DNA from: Siphonodentalium dalli
Lineage: Eukaryota; Mollusca; Scaphopoda; Gadilida; Siphonodentaliidae
DNA length: 64,000 nucleotides
Reading direction: 5' to 3'
Assembly: GCA_032622095.1 (NCBI GenBank)
Contig: CP136061.1
Span: forward strand, 262,044,077-262,108,076
Every line of letters starts with the position of its first letter. Within the stretch, counting starts at the first letter, position 1. Below, piece by piece: positions 42,164-53,245 of this stretch. The notes under the pieces were generated by a model. It was not told the origin of the DNA, ran no database searches, and saw only the letters and a program-made list of their open reading frames with translations. Made by a program: the position numbers and the translations under genes.

Positions 42164-43225
42164 CAGAGCTGTTAAGTTCCACGGATTGTCCGTGAGACTC
42201 ACGGATTTCCAAGGCAATTCCGCAAACACGGATAACCCCCAATTTCTCACGGATTCGTCAAAACCCCACATTGAAAATCCCAAAACGAAGTTTGTTTTAT
42301 TTTTTAAATTCGTGCATTTGCGGGAATTCCCCAAATGACAGTGACTTCCTTATTTCTGGTACTGTAAATACCCACACATTAACATTCACAGAATGATTGA
42401 AGACTCAATTTGTGGTGAACTGTGACTGATATTAATTGATTTTCACACTCTGGTGAAGCCACACATATGGAGGGTGTTGTTTTAGTAAACAATACGTATA
42501 ATCACAAGTGTGCAAAGTTCTGTATTGTTAGGCCTCATTGATGAACATTTCTTAGTAACGGATCAGTGGCATGCATTGCAAAGGAAATAAAACAATACGT
42601 TTAATCACAAGTGTGCAGCTGTATTGTGAGGCCTCATTGATGAACATAAGTAATGAATACTTTATGATTTAAGTTCACTGATAGTGGTATGCATTGAGAA
42701 CGGAATGTGTCTTTTATTTTGCGGGTAAAACTTTTAAGACGGGTCATTTTGTACTTTCGGTTTCACGCATACATGTCCGGTTGTAACCTGTGTAACTCGG
42801 ATTCGTTTTGACTAACTTTAAACAAAGTTTCTGCTTCTTAAAATTTGTTAATAAATGGTGGAATGTGTGCATTTCTTTTGTGGGTTAAACCGTAAGACGA
42901 GTCCATTTTGTCGTTTATTACGATGTTGTACTTTCGGTTTCGCGCATATCCGGCTGTTTCCGGTGGAATTCTGAGTATTTTTACGAAGTGTGATCTGCTT
43001 CTTTCTTTTTAATAAATGGTGGTATCTCCCACACAGAGCAGCTCTATTACAATTACCAACAGGACATTCATTGCCATTTTATTTAGGTCTATATATTTAT
43101 AAAATAGAAACTCATAAAAATTATGCAATCTTCATCATAAAAATTATTTTTGGAACATGAACATATTTGGGCATACCTCCCGCAAAAATCTCACGGATTG
43201 ACATTTTCAAAACTTAACAGGTCTG
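42164..43225. mobile_element. hAT-like element, 1062 bp
   Basis: Seen: ends CAGAGCTGTTAAGTT and AACTTAACAGGTCTG (one mismatch); GTGTAGAG at 42156-42163 and 43226-43233. Subterminal CTCACGGATT occurs at both ends. Inside are two tandem duplications: CAATACGTATAATCACAAGT at 42492 and 42593, and a unit of about 155 bp containing ACTTTCGGTTTC and AATAAATGGTGG. No transposase frame. Confidence 0.85.
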
Positions 43226-43339
43226 GTGTAGAGCATGTAACTAACTACATGTAAATGGATTCTTGGCTTTTTAGCCGAGGAAATATTTCCCGCCTAGGTA
43301 GTTTTTTAGCATAGGCAAATTTTTGCAAATTCACAGGAC

Positions 43340-43640
43340 TGCTCCCTTTACTAAACATGCACTCATCGATGAGTAGTTATAGTAATGCTCTAAATAATCG
43401 ACTCCTTAACCACAGCAGAATTATGGGTAACTTTTCAGGATTTAGTCAGAAATATGACTTGTTGCCATTCATCGGAAAGCTCACTGAGAGCTTTCCGATG
43501 AATGGCAACAAGCCATATTTCCGACTAAATCCTGAAAAGTTACCCATAATTCTGCTGTGGTTAAGGAGTCAATTATTTAGAGCATTACTGTAGCTATCCC
43601 TTAGGAAATGTTCAGATAATAAGTTCAATGGGTCATTTGT
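43340..43640 (-). repeat. Family F unit (reverse) interrupted by E13
   Basis: Seen: CTCCCTTTACTAAACATGCA, CTCATCGATGAGTAGTTAT, then E13, then GCTATCCCTTAGGAAATGTTC and an inverted second half (GAACTTATGATCTGAACATT). Confidence 0.8.
43381..43590. mobile_element. Family E foldback (E13)
   Basis: Seen: arms AGTAATGCTCTAAATAATCG and GTCAATTATTTAGAGCATTA CTG, right flank TA; the first C is lost on the left. Inserted in the family F unit. Confidence 0.9.
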
Positions 43641-43816
43641 TGAACTTATGATCTGAACATTTCCCACAATGCAATGAACATGAATTCTGCACTTGTCTTA
43701 TCTTTTTATCTGGCATCTGCATATATTCTTAACAGCCCTCCAAATGAATAATAGACAATTCCAATGTATGCTGTTGTAACTGAAAGGGAGAATCCATTTA
43801 GTAAAGAAAGGGTTAA

Positions 43817-44047
43817 CCATTCATTACGGGAGCTGTGCTGGTGCAGCATTAAAATATCCTGTGCCAGTGCATTCTCTTATATATCTGAGTCTCCAATATT
43901 GAGCCGCGCATATATAAAAGAATTCACGGTCTTACAAGGTCAAGGTTAAATGTTGTTAGGCCAATGTATTCTCTTATATTTGCGAGGCGCCCTATGCATT
44001 GGCACATGGTTTTCTCAAAATTTCAGAAAGCTCCAGATATGGAAGGG
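43817..44047. mobile_element. Family C TTAA MITE (C7)
   Basis: Seen: left TTAA 43813-43816, CCATTCATTACGGGAGCTGT at the left end, two cassettes (the second damaged), right end CTCCAGATATGGAAGGG followed by TTGA. Confidence 0.88.
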
Positions 44048-44555
44048 TTGATACAGGCTGTGAATGCAGAAAATATTGCTGACACAGGATACAATGATCG
44101 CAGATACCAAAATCAAAGCAATTGCTTTAGTAAATAACAGATGTGTTCACAGGATAATTGGTAGTGCACAAAACAAAGCTAGGTTTTCATAAATGATAGA
44201 AGTAAATGACCAGTTTGAAGTTCCAAACACTTCAAGTTTCATCTTTTAGCAATGATATTATCTATTTTCTCATTTGCCTGCACGAATATCACTTACGAAT
44301 CGAGTTTGGAAATCGCATTAGAATCAATTGCATACCACAGCGAGGGTGAAATGCACCAACGTTCATGCCATAATTCATCCATTTACTAATGACATCAGTA
44401 AATATTCTTTGATGAGGAAAATGCACCATGTATTAGCAGCAGCTCACAAACACTGAATATGCTTTTCACATTATTTCAGGTGCACCATAGAACAATAAGC
44501 TCATAATGGTATTCAGTTGAATATGTGACCCGCCATATCAAATCCAGTCGGAAGT
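44048..44555. other. Unique spacer
   Basis: No feature recognised. Confidence 0.4.
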
Positions 44556-44562
44556 CGGGATT

Positions 44563-44935
44563 TTTTTACCCTGTGCCAATGCATTCTCTTATATATGCGA
44601 GTCGACCATAGGTCGCCTCGCATATATAAGAGAATGCATTGGCCTATCAATTTTTTACAATTTTAATAATTTTTTCTTGTATTCTTTAACAATTTTATAA
44701 TTTCACCCATACAGAGCCCCAGACAAACATGAGCAGACGACACTCTTCTATATGCTTCTATATATGTGTGGGGCTCCCTGCAGGGAAATGGATTTTTTTT
44801 TTTATTTTATGTCCTAAAAATTGTCAGAAACATTTATTTAAAACAAATGATAAAAAATTGTTAGGCCAATGCATTCTCTTATATAGGTCGACTAGCATAT
44901 ATAAGAGAATGCATTGGCACAGGGTAAAAAAATCA
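44563..44935. mobile_element. Solo twin-hairpin cassette without A/B/C ends
   Basis: Seen: ATTTTTTTACCCTGTGCC (44563) and GGCACAGGGTAAAAAAAT (44935) are inverted. Two cassettes (44581-44642; damaged 44863-44913) flank the same GGGGCTCC insert as A6 (44703-44785). No TTAA or CCCTTT end. It may have moved independently or lost its ends. Confidence 0.75.
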
Positions 44936-45001
44936 CATATGATTGAGACGTAGCACTTGACTGATTTATGCATCTAAACTCTTCAGAAAACAAAATTGGA
45001 T

Positions 45002-45357
45002 CAAGCCTGAGTTTAGTGTGCCTTTCATTTGCAGAATGAGGTCCCCAGAGGGTGAATTTACATCACCAAATTCACCCTATGGAGACCTCATTCTGCTGAG
45101 GCCTCATCTTCTCTGGAAAGTTTCTTTATTATCAAATTTCTATAGAAACTTCTTCACATAAATTCTATTTCTTTTTAAGTTTAGTTTCTCTATATCCTCA
45201 AATTTGCAGATGACACATCATAATCAAGGTTCCCTGGGTGTACATCACAATATTCACCATTTGGGAACTTCAATCTGATGCTATGCGGCATAGTGTCACT
45301 AAATTCACCCTGTGGGGACCTCATTCTGCAAATGTCAGGGACACTAAACTCATGCCT
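45002..45357. mobile_element. Family G MITE (G15), hairpins eroded
   Basis: Seen: CAAGCCTGAGTTTAGTGTG at left; GACACTAAACTCATGCCTG at right. The left hairpin lost its tip (TTTACATCACC), and the right hairpin lost its first arm. Spacer intact and like G7. Confidence 0.88.
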
Positions 45358-45373
45358 GTATTGGATCTAGATA

Positions 45374-45597
45374 CAGTAATGCCCTAATTAATCGACTCCT
45401 TAGCCACAGGCTGTCCACAGCAGAATTATGGGTAATTTTTCAGGATTTAGTCAGAAATATGGCTTGTTGCAATTCATTGGAAAGCTCTCAGTGAGAGCTT
45501 TCCGATGAATGGCAACAAGCCATATTTCTGACTAAATCCTGAAAAATTACCCATAATTCTGCTGTGGTTAAGGAGTCGATTAATTAGGGCATTACTG
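45374..45597. mobile_element. Family E foldback (E14)
   Basis: Seen: TA 45372-45373 and 45598-45599; arms CAGTAATGCCCTAATTAATC and GATTAATTAGGGCATTACTG. The left arm has an extra CAGGCTGTCCA. Confidence 0.92.
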
Positions 45598-45636
45598 TAT
45601 GCAAGTATCCAGTCTAATGACGGGCCGAAACGCTCA

Positions 45637-45730
45637 AATAACCAGTGTAATGTGTAAGACAATAACCAGTGTAATGTGTTATGTGTAAGACAATAACCAG
45701 TGTAATGTGTTATGTGTAAGACAATAAATT
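45637..45730 (+). repeat. Short tandem repeat, 24/31 bp
   Basis: Seen: AATAACCAGTGTAATGTG three times, the last two followed by TTATGTGTAAGAC. Confidence 0.9.
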
Positions 45731-45927
45731 TCTAACTTGTAACAAACAACTTATTTTCAATACTTTTATTTGATAACATGTATATTTGCTTATACATGTT
45801 GCTTGTGTATCCAAAAATTAAAACAAACCACATCGCATGCTTTATTCATTAGACAAGGTTCATCATTTTCGACAGCATCATTTGGTGGTATCAAACAAAG
45901 TTGATATAAGTCAACTATTTTTTCAAA

Positions 45928-46115
45928 ACCCTGTGCCAATGCATTCTCTTATATATACAAGCCTCCCATAGGGAGCCTCTCATATATGAGAATACATTGG
46001 CCTAACAATATTTACATTGACAATGTAAGCCAGTGCATTCTCTTAGATATGAGAGGAGACTGCACTGGCACAGAATCTTTAATGCTGCACCAGCACAGCT
46101 CACGCCATGAAAATG
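45928..46115 (-). mobile_element. Family C fragment, reverse orientation
   Basis: Seen: CCCTGTGCCAATGCATTCTC, a CTCCCATAGGGAG tip, AACAATATTTACATTGACAA, second cassette (eroded), AATGCTGCACCAGCACAGCT and GCCATGAAAATGTTAAA. The outer left end is missing. Confidence 0.8.
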
Positions 46116-46639
46116 TTAAATATTTGTTTGGGTTTGTCTCCAGCAAACTCTCTTCCATTGACTAACATTTGCACAAATGCATGCATTAAGATTGGTATAA
46201 GTGACCATTTAAGGCTGTGCCCCACCCCACCCCCTTGCCCTTCAGTATATCCACCACCCCTGACACCAAACATTACTGACATCAAACTGTAATGTCAAGA
46301 TACTGAGAGTACGGAGTACAGACTATTAACATTATTGTTGTTGTTGCTGTTGTTGTTGTTATTATTGTTGCAGTGAAGAGAAAGAGCATCATTTAGCTTA
46401 TCAGCATAGAATGAGAGGCCAATCACGATCGGCAGATGTTTAACCCATCATTTGGCGATAGTAATTTTCTATGTTCGGAATCATAATTTACGAGTTTTGA
46501 TGTTGAATATACTGTTATGTACTAAAGTAGTGTAGACAAATGCACATAATCACACAAATTATTGGAATTTAGGGATCAAAAGAGAAGGGTTAATATAACA
46601 TCTAAACTATATAGAGCCTGTCACCACTATCATATTGAA
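46116..46639. other. Spacer with short microsatellite
   Basis: Seen: GTTGTTGTTGCTGTTGTTG near 46337-46370. Nothing else recognised. Confidence 0.5.
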
Positions 46640-46641
46640 TA

Positions 46642-47222
46642 CCTTACTCGTATTTAAGTTCGCGCAGTACTATTTTTCGAGCACCCATCGGTGCGCGAAT
46701 TTAAAACTGAGCAAAAAATAGTATGACTCCCAAGTTTAATCTAAACCACAGTCCACATGTAATACAAGATGGCTATGTTGCTGAGTTTACATATATTATG
46801 ATCGGTTGTATAGACAATTACGCCTATACATGTATGCATGTATTTACAATCGGCCAACCGCTATCAAGACCATTGCTCAAAATGCCAAGTGACAAATCAT
46901 GGTAATATAGACATTCTTGAACTTGTATAAGAAATACTAATAATCCAGGTCGCACAAAATGATGGATGATGTATGTAGTCACTAGTTTATTATCTACACG
47001 ATGTAAATCCACCACAATGATGTTTATTATACACATACTATCGCCAGCAATGACTAAGAACAGAAACTGTCATTAGCTCCAAGATATATGAAAATATCAT
47101 GGAAATATTACGAAAATATTGTTGTCAGTTTTGAATTCGCTCAGCTAGGTGCGCGAATTTAAAGTGCACGAATTCAAAACTGAGCGAATTATAGTACTGC
47201 GCGAATTTAAATACGAGTAAGG
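46642..47222. mobile_element. 581-bp TA-flanked element with terminal repeats
   Basis: Seen: TA 46640-46641 and 47223-47224. Ends CCTTACTCGTATTTAAGTTC and ATTTAAATACGAGTAAGG; the inverted repeats extend over GCGCAGTACTAT. Each end also has an internal GGTGCGCGAATTTAAA hairpin zone. Consistent with a Tc1/mariner-type non-autonomous element. Single copy here; a 60-codon frame inside has no motif. Confidence 0.85.
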
Positions 47223-47243
47223 TAAGCAAATTACCATTTGAGA

Positions 47244-47568
47244 TATAGAGGATCTCAAACGAGTTACTATTTTATACGGAATTTATCAACCGAGTTCACT
47301 AAATTCGATTTGAGCCGAGGTTTACTGAGGCTCAAATAGAATTTAGTGGACGAGGTTGATAAATTACGTATAGCATAGAACGAGTTTGAGATATAATTTA
47401 TCACATGATCATATAATCGCTAAAATTTTATCGAAAAGAACAACAATTAACTGCAACCAGCGAACATTGTCCCAAAGAGCAGCGTGACGTCATTGCACGC
47501 GACGATATTACACGTGTGTATTACGCTCGATTATTACATCGGAAAATAGTGCTAATCATGTGATAAAT
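47244..47568 (+). mobile_element. Family D element, copy D2, with GA-mismatch hairpin
   Basis: Seen: ATAGAGGATCT at left, hairpin about 47252-47392, then ATTTATCACATGATC and the inverse ATCATGTGATAAAT at the right end. Opposed motifs: CGAG 47260/47381, CGAG 47291/47351, CGAG 47316/TGAG 47326. The intervening stems pair but differ from D1. 325 bp; the body is shorter than D1 but shares a GTGACG region. Sits 20 bp after the 581-bp element. Confidence 0.8.
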
Positions 47569-47859
47569 CAAAATAATATTGTTATTAAATAATGAAAAAG
47601 GTTAAAAGACATGGAATGGGTAAAATGTGGTTAAATCTCCTACCTCTGGCCCTGTTTGATCCAATGTAAGTCCAAGCATCCAATGACCTACAGTTTCGCT
47701 CCATCTAGTTAATTAAATTCACCTGGCTACATGGTGGTTAACAAAACACCAGAAGACCTAAACAATAGTACCAATGTTCAATAAGCAACAAATAGACCCA
47801 TGGTTAAAAATTAACTCAAGGGTTTACACAACTGTAGTCAAAATGTACAAACTACAAGC
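47569..47859. other. Unique spacer
   Basis: No feature recognised. Confidence 0.35.
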
Positions 47860-49345
47860 CTTATGAAGATGACTCTCTGTGAACCGATCAAAGGAAGCTC
47901 TGATAACTCAAGAATATCTCACTTTAATGAAGGCCTCTTTATTCATTCACATATTTTTTTGTGCAAAAATTACTTGGAGAATTCTGTCATTGAAGCAGGT
48001 GATGGAATCGTTTTCACATTATTATTTAGTATTTGACAATGAGTGTGGCGTATGCTCAATTACTGCTACCACTTACGACATAAAGTCCTTTAACGCCACA
48101 TACAAGAACAGCTTCTGTGTTAACAATTAGCATGCAACAAATGCATTTTATAACAATCTCGCGGCATGTGTAGAACCAATTAGGTGTTAAAAAAAGGTCT
48201 TAAGTACCAACAAATTCTATTATATTCAACAAATGCTCAAAATTAGGAGCAGCAGCGATCCATTACGTAATCTTCTCCATTGGGACGTTTGTGTATAATT
48301 TGAATTCCCAGACTCCATTGTCCAAATTCATGAAACGATGATATATAACTACAGACATGCTTAAATCATTGTTAGAATTGTTTCATGAGTAGGTTGTTTA
48401 GCCTGTTGGGGGGGGAAATAGGATGTGAATTAAAGTTCTTCCATATAAACGGACACAGACGAGACTCAATATTAATTCTACAATATTGAAACGAAACATT
48501 ATGGTCTGATGTCTGAACAGGTTGTAGTGAGTTGGGGGAACAAAGATGTGAAGTTCTTCCATATAAACAAACAGACAGGTACGTCTTAATTAATTTCACA
48601 ACATTGTATAGAAACAATAGTCCAATGTGGAGGTTGTAGTGAGTTGGGAAAAATAAGAATTAAAGTTCTTCCATATAAACAAACACAGACAGGTCTTAAT
48701 TAATTTCACAAACACACCATTGTTTTATGACAACTCCGAGGTCTCTCAAAGATCAGAAAGTTCAAAACACAAACTTTATGAAAATGACTCTATGATTCTA
48801 TCAAAGGAAGCGATGATAATTCATAACACATATCACTATACTGAAGCAGTTTCTTCATTTCATTTTTTTTTCACAAAAAGTTACTCAGAGATTCTGTCAA
48901 TGTAGCAGGTGATGGGATCATTTTCACATTATTATTTAGTATTTGACAATGAGCGTGGCATATGCTTAATTGGTGCTACCACTTACAACATAAAGTCCTT
49001 TTACACCACACACAAGAACATCTTCTGTGTTAACAATTAGCATGCAACAAATGCATTTTAAAACAATCTCCAAGCACGTGTGGAAACAATTAGCCGTTAA
49101 AATAAGGTCTTAAGTACCAACAAATTCTATTATATTCAACAAATGCACAAAATTAGGTGCAGCAATCCATTACGTAATCGTCACAATTGGGAAGTTTGTC
49201 GATAATTTGAATTCCCAGACTCCGTTGTCCAAATTCATGAAACGATGATATATTACTACAGACATGCTTAAATCATCGTCAGAATGGTTCCATGAGGAGG
49301 TTTTAGCCTGTTGGGGGGGAAACAAGATGTGAAGTTCTTCCATAT
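47860..49345 (+). repeat. 910-bp-offset tandem duplication
   Basis: Seen: 47860-48445 and about 48770-49345 align (for example TAACAATTAGCATGCAACAA at 48121 and 49031). About 85-90% alike by eye. The frames at 47879-48130 and 48720-48905 lie in corresponding parts but do not stay open together, so I do not call coding. Confidence 0.88.
48430..48720 (+). repeat. 112-118-bp tandem repeat within the 910-bp unit
   Basis: Seen: AAGTTCTTCCATATAAAC at 48433, 48551 and 48663 (and 49332), each followed by ACAGAC and TTAATTAATTTCACAA-like sequence. Confidence 0.88.
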
Positions 49346-49739
49346 AAACGATCACAGACTTAATTAATGACAATATTGTGAAACACAAATGGAGCCTCTC
49401 TCTTAGTATAATACATTTTGTAAGATGATTTTGATAACAATTTTGTATTTATATATCACCGAAACAAAACAAATGAAAAAGCATGTGATAAACTTGACCA
49501 ATGTCACACATATTTGACTTTGAAGCAATTAACGAGAGAGATATTTTATTGGAAAAAAACACACACATACATACAGGGATCACTGCAAAACAGAAGTGTG
49601 CTAAAAGTAGTAACAAGTGTTGTCCCATGCATTTTAGATAGCATGTTGAACACAATTGAAAGAAAAATTCTGTTGATTGGCAGCCCTTGAAATTGGTAAT
49701 CTTTTTTATACAGCATTCATTTAGAATAGTATGAAATTC

Positions 49740-49795
49740 TATACTGGCTTCTATGGCTTCTATGGCTTCTATGGCTTCTATGGCTTTTTCTACAG
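49740..49795 (+). repeat. 9-bp repeat TTCTATGGC
   Basis: Seen: five consecutive units, giving Ile-Glu-Ala / Tyr-Gly-Phe runs in short frames. No coding support. Confidence 0.9.
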
Positions 49796-49848
49796 CATCG
49801 CCTTTTGCCGTAGCCAAATTCGAGGCTCGATTGGTGATTCAAATTTAA

Positions 49849-50302
49849 CCCTTTCAGTGACAGGGGCCGATCTCATCGGCCCTAATTTACGGTCTGTTAA
49901 ATCGGCCCTAAAAAATTTAAAAATTAAATTTCTGTTTTTGTTTTTTTTGGGTTGAATTTTTTTTGGGTATGCTTAAGCACGCTATAGCGAATTTAAAAAC
50001 AAACTGGATAAAACCTTAGGAGCATGTTATAACTCAAAACTATCACCAAGTATTCATAGTAATAATTTTGATGCCCATGAAAAACGTAAGATTCCCTGGC
50101 ACTAAACCTACAAAATAAGTCTGTTAAAGAATATAAGAAAAAATTATTAAAAATGTAAAAAATAATAAATGATGAAAAATTGTTAGGCCAATGCATTCTC
50201 TTATATATGCGAGGCGACCTTTGGTTGACTCGCATATATAAAAGAATGCATTGGCACAGGGTATATGCGTTGATACAAAAATCTGACCTGGCACTGAAAG
50301 GG
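49849..50302. mobile_element. Family B long variant (B3)
   Basis: Seen: TTAA 49845-49848 and 50303-50306; ends CCCTTTCAGTGACAGG / CCTGGCACTGAAAGGG. The right half (from ACTAAACCTACAAAATAAGT) matches B2 including one cassette (50186-50257); the left half has 200 bp of other sequence between two CCTGGCACT/ACAGGGGCCGATC-like parts. 454 bp. Confidence 0.9.
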
Positions 50303-50405
50303 TTAATTAAAAGCCCAGAATCCATATGAAAATTTGTGTAGACAACACAGGGAAACATCTGTAAATTTGAGTAATTGAAGAATAAATTAGACAACTTCTA
50401 ATTAA

Positions 50406-51002
50406 CCCTTCATGATGGGAGCTACCTGAAATTTTGTGAAAACTCTGTGCCAATGCATCCTCTTACATATGCTGGTCTGTCCATATTGAAGCCAGAAAGG
50501 AATCGGGTTCACAAGTTTGACATATATATCAAATTGTGTTAGATCAGTTGCAAGGTGGTCTATAGTATAGCTCAGGTCGACAACAATGTTACTTATATGC
50601 GTTGGTATCATAATATATCTTCGCAAAAAAGCAATGTGGTCCGTGATTCGATACAATTCAGACAGAACAGCCAATTTCCAATTGAATTTAATCGGATGAA
50701 AGATTCTGAAACGCATCGAATTGAATCGATTCGCAGGGCCCTACTTTAACGCTGCACCAGCACAGCTCTCATCATCAAAGGATTAAAGATCCTGTGCCAG
50801 TGCATTTTCTTATATATGCGAGTCTCACATAAGTAGCCTCACATATATAAGAGAATACACTGGCTTACAAGGTCAAGGTAATTAATTGTTAGGCCAATGC
50901 AAACTCTTATATATATGAGGATTCCTATGGGAAAATCTCATATATAAGAGAATGCATTGATACAGGGTCGCAAAATTTCAGGAAGCTCCAGTCATGAAAG
51001 GG
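50406..51002. mobile_element. Two family C elements in opposite orientation, fused
   Basis: Seen: TTAA 50402-50405, CCCTTCATGATGGGAGCTAC, first cassette start, then about 260 bp of unrelated DNA (50485-50745), then GCTGCACCAGCACAGCT and ATCATCAAAGGATTAAAG. From there ATCCTGTGCCAGTGC begins a second, forward copy with both cassettes and the right end CAGTCATGAAAGGG, TTAA 51003-51006. Confidence 0.85.
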
Positions 51003-51006
51003 TTAA

Positions 51007-51811
51007 TTACTAAACAACCGAGACAGTTGTTCTGTAATGAAATTCTGAGACTTGCCATAATGGCCTGTCCCCATTGGACTAGGTGAGAATACCACAATTA
51101 ATGTTAATGGTGTATTATGTAATACTAGTGGACATGACCTCTATATATGGAGTTACAAATCCATATGGGACCAATTCCATGTGAAGCATGGGAAATTACT
51201 TCAACTCTTTTAGATTTAGATGACTTTATGATATAATGCTCAGTGCATGACGCTGAGGTGATCATCGGAACCAAAATCTCAGAATCTCACAGCTGGGAAT
51301 TCAAAATATTTGATGCAACCAACTCGCATTTATAGCAAATTGGACACAAAAATGATCTATTCTTTTTCAGGGTAAACTGAAAATTGGCCAATTCGGACTC
51401 CCACAGCTTGAACTCCAGACTGTTATATTGCCCCAATTTCAATTCGGTCAAGATTATAGTTTAGCAAGGGAAGCCTAACTGTCTTAGTAAAGCATAGTTT
51501 GGTATGAATTGTCCTAAGTTAATTGCTTGTTAAGTATGATAACTTAGGTAATTAGGTATTTGGTGTACCAATACTTTTTGTGTTAAGATATATTGTAACT
51601 GATTCAGTTTGAACATTTCTTTTTATTTTGTAAGAAAAATGCTAAACACAGAACAAATCTGATAGATAAAATGGGTCTAGAATTTGATTCTCACGGGTTA
51701 TAGTCCCAAATAAGATACATCATTGCAACTTTTGCAAAGTATTCTTTGTCCAGCATCACCTACCGGTAGTGATACAAGACATACATGTAGTTTTATCGAA
51801 CAATCACTGAA
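51007..51811. other. Unique spacer
   Basis: No feature recognised. Confidence 0.4.
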
Positions 51812-51813
51812 TA

Positions 51814-53193
51814 AACACATCAAAAAAAGAAAGTCCCCCCCCCCCCTAATATAATGTGTATTATTTTCGGAGATATTGGTTGGATTTCGGTTAAACTTTC
51901 CACAAATGATTATTGGAGCTAGAGACACAATTCGTGCGAAGGACAGCCATGTAAGTGGTGTTATGGACGACTGAGCACGAGTTGATTGGAGGAGGGGTGC
52001 TTTTCAAAAATGGCAAACACACAGGTAGAGTGATATCGGCCACAGTATTCTTTCCTTGATTACACATTGTGTACTCAAGCCTTGAAATAGTGTGTCTGTC
52101 ATTTGCAGAATGAGGTCCCCAGAGGGTGAATTTAGTGATGCTACCCCGCATAGCGGGCTAGCATCACCAAATTCACCCTCTGGGGACCTCATTCTGCTTA
52201 AACCTCAGCAGAATGAGGTTCCCAGAGGGTGAATTTGGTGATGCTAGCCCGCTGTGCGGGATAGCATCACTAAATTCACCCTTTGGGAACCTCATTCTGC
52301 AAATGACAGGCTCACTATTTCAAGGCTTGTGTGTACTGCCTGTAGTTTTTGTCAGAAAATGATGTTGTGAGTCCGCCTGCATGCTTTAGAGAATAACTTT
52401 GCCGAATGGGAACAGTATGTACCCGGTCCATAATCATTCCCTTCAGTCAGTCCATACCCCTTTAGCTGGGAAGGTTGAAATCAACCAGTGATAGGTCGAA
52501 TACCAACCCAAAACAGAGGCATAGCTATTGGCCTTTTAGAGATGAATTTCTCCATAAAACATGTTGCCCGCCGCATGGGGTAATGCCAAAAAAACATACA
52601 GAATTTGAGACAGTGAAACCAGCAGATTGGCAATATTGCAGATCGCCCCAGAACTGGAAGACTGAGGGTTACAACCGCTAGATAAGATCGTTGCTTAGGA
52701 TGACTTCCAGGAGTAGTGGTATGTATCAGCACCAAGCATAAGACTAACCTCGTCCCAGTTAATGGGAATCTGAATGTAGGAGCCCAGAACATTTATGGGA
52801 CCAACTGAAGAGAGCTGTTTATCATCGTGTCAATGACCACACCATGCTCGGTGACATGCACTGTCTGTTGCAGGATGAATAGAGGAACATTTCAAAGTGT
52901 AGAATCGCCCCTCTCATCAACAGCATGATATCCGGATGCTAGCAGGTTATCCCGCGACACGGTGGCTACATGCAATATTGATTCATTGAATAAAATGTCA
53001 TTTTTAAAATCTACCCCACTCCCATTCAATCGATGCTCAGTCAGCCGTAACACCACACACATGACTGTCCTTCGCATGGATTGTGTCTCTAGCTCCAATA
53101 AGCATTTGTGAAAAGTTTCATCAAAATCCACCCACTATCTCCGAAAATATTACATATTATATTAGGGGGGGGACTTTTTTTTATTTATGTGTT
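51814..53193. mobile_element. DNA element with inverted repeats of about 200 bp
   Basis: Seen: TA 51812-51813 and 53194-53195. Left 51814-52015 and right 52983-53193 are inverted copies at roughly 80% identity, sharing ATAAACACAT, AAAGTCCCCCCCC, TAATATAAT, TTTTCGGAGATA, TATTGGAGCTAGAGACACAA and GCGAAGGACAG. The 970-bp middle includes G16. Known: Tc1-like elements can have long inverted repeats of this size. No transposase frame; a 103-codon minus frame at 52481-52792 has no motif. Confidence 0.82.
52076..52329. mobile_element. Family G short MITE (G16), 254 bp, perfect 8-bp duplication
   Basis: Seen: TGTGTACT at 52068-52075 and 52330-52337; ends CAAGCCTTGAAATAG / CTATTTCAAGGCTTG; two hairpins with tips CCCCGCATAGCGGG and CCCGCTGTGCGGG. 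Inserted inside the 1.38-kb element. Confidence 0.96.
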
Positions 53194-53245
53194 TATAAGG
53201 TCGTCTAATAATTCATAAATTCAAACACTAATATTAGGTATTTAA

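Noticed and set aside
46337-46370. GTT microsatellite as a feature of interest
   Set aside because: Ordinary short microsatellite.
52004-52192. Frames reading RSPEGEFGDAS and SITKFTLWGPH, recurring
   Set aside because: Translation of the family G hairpin arms, found in all copies on both strands.
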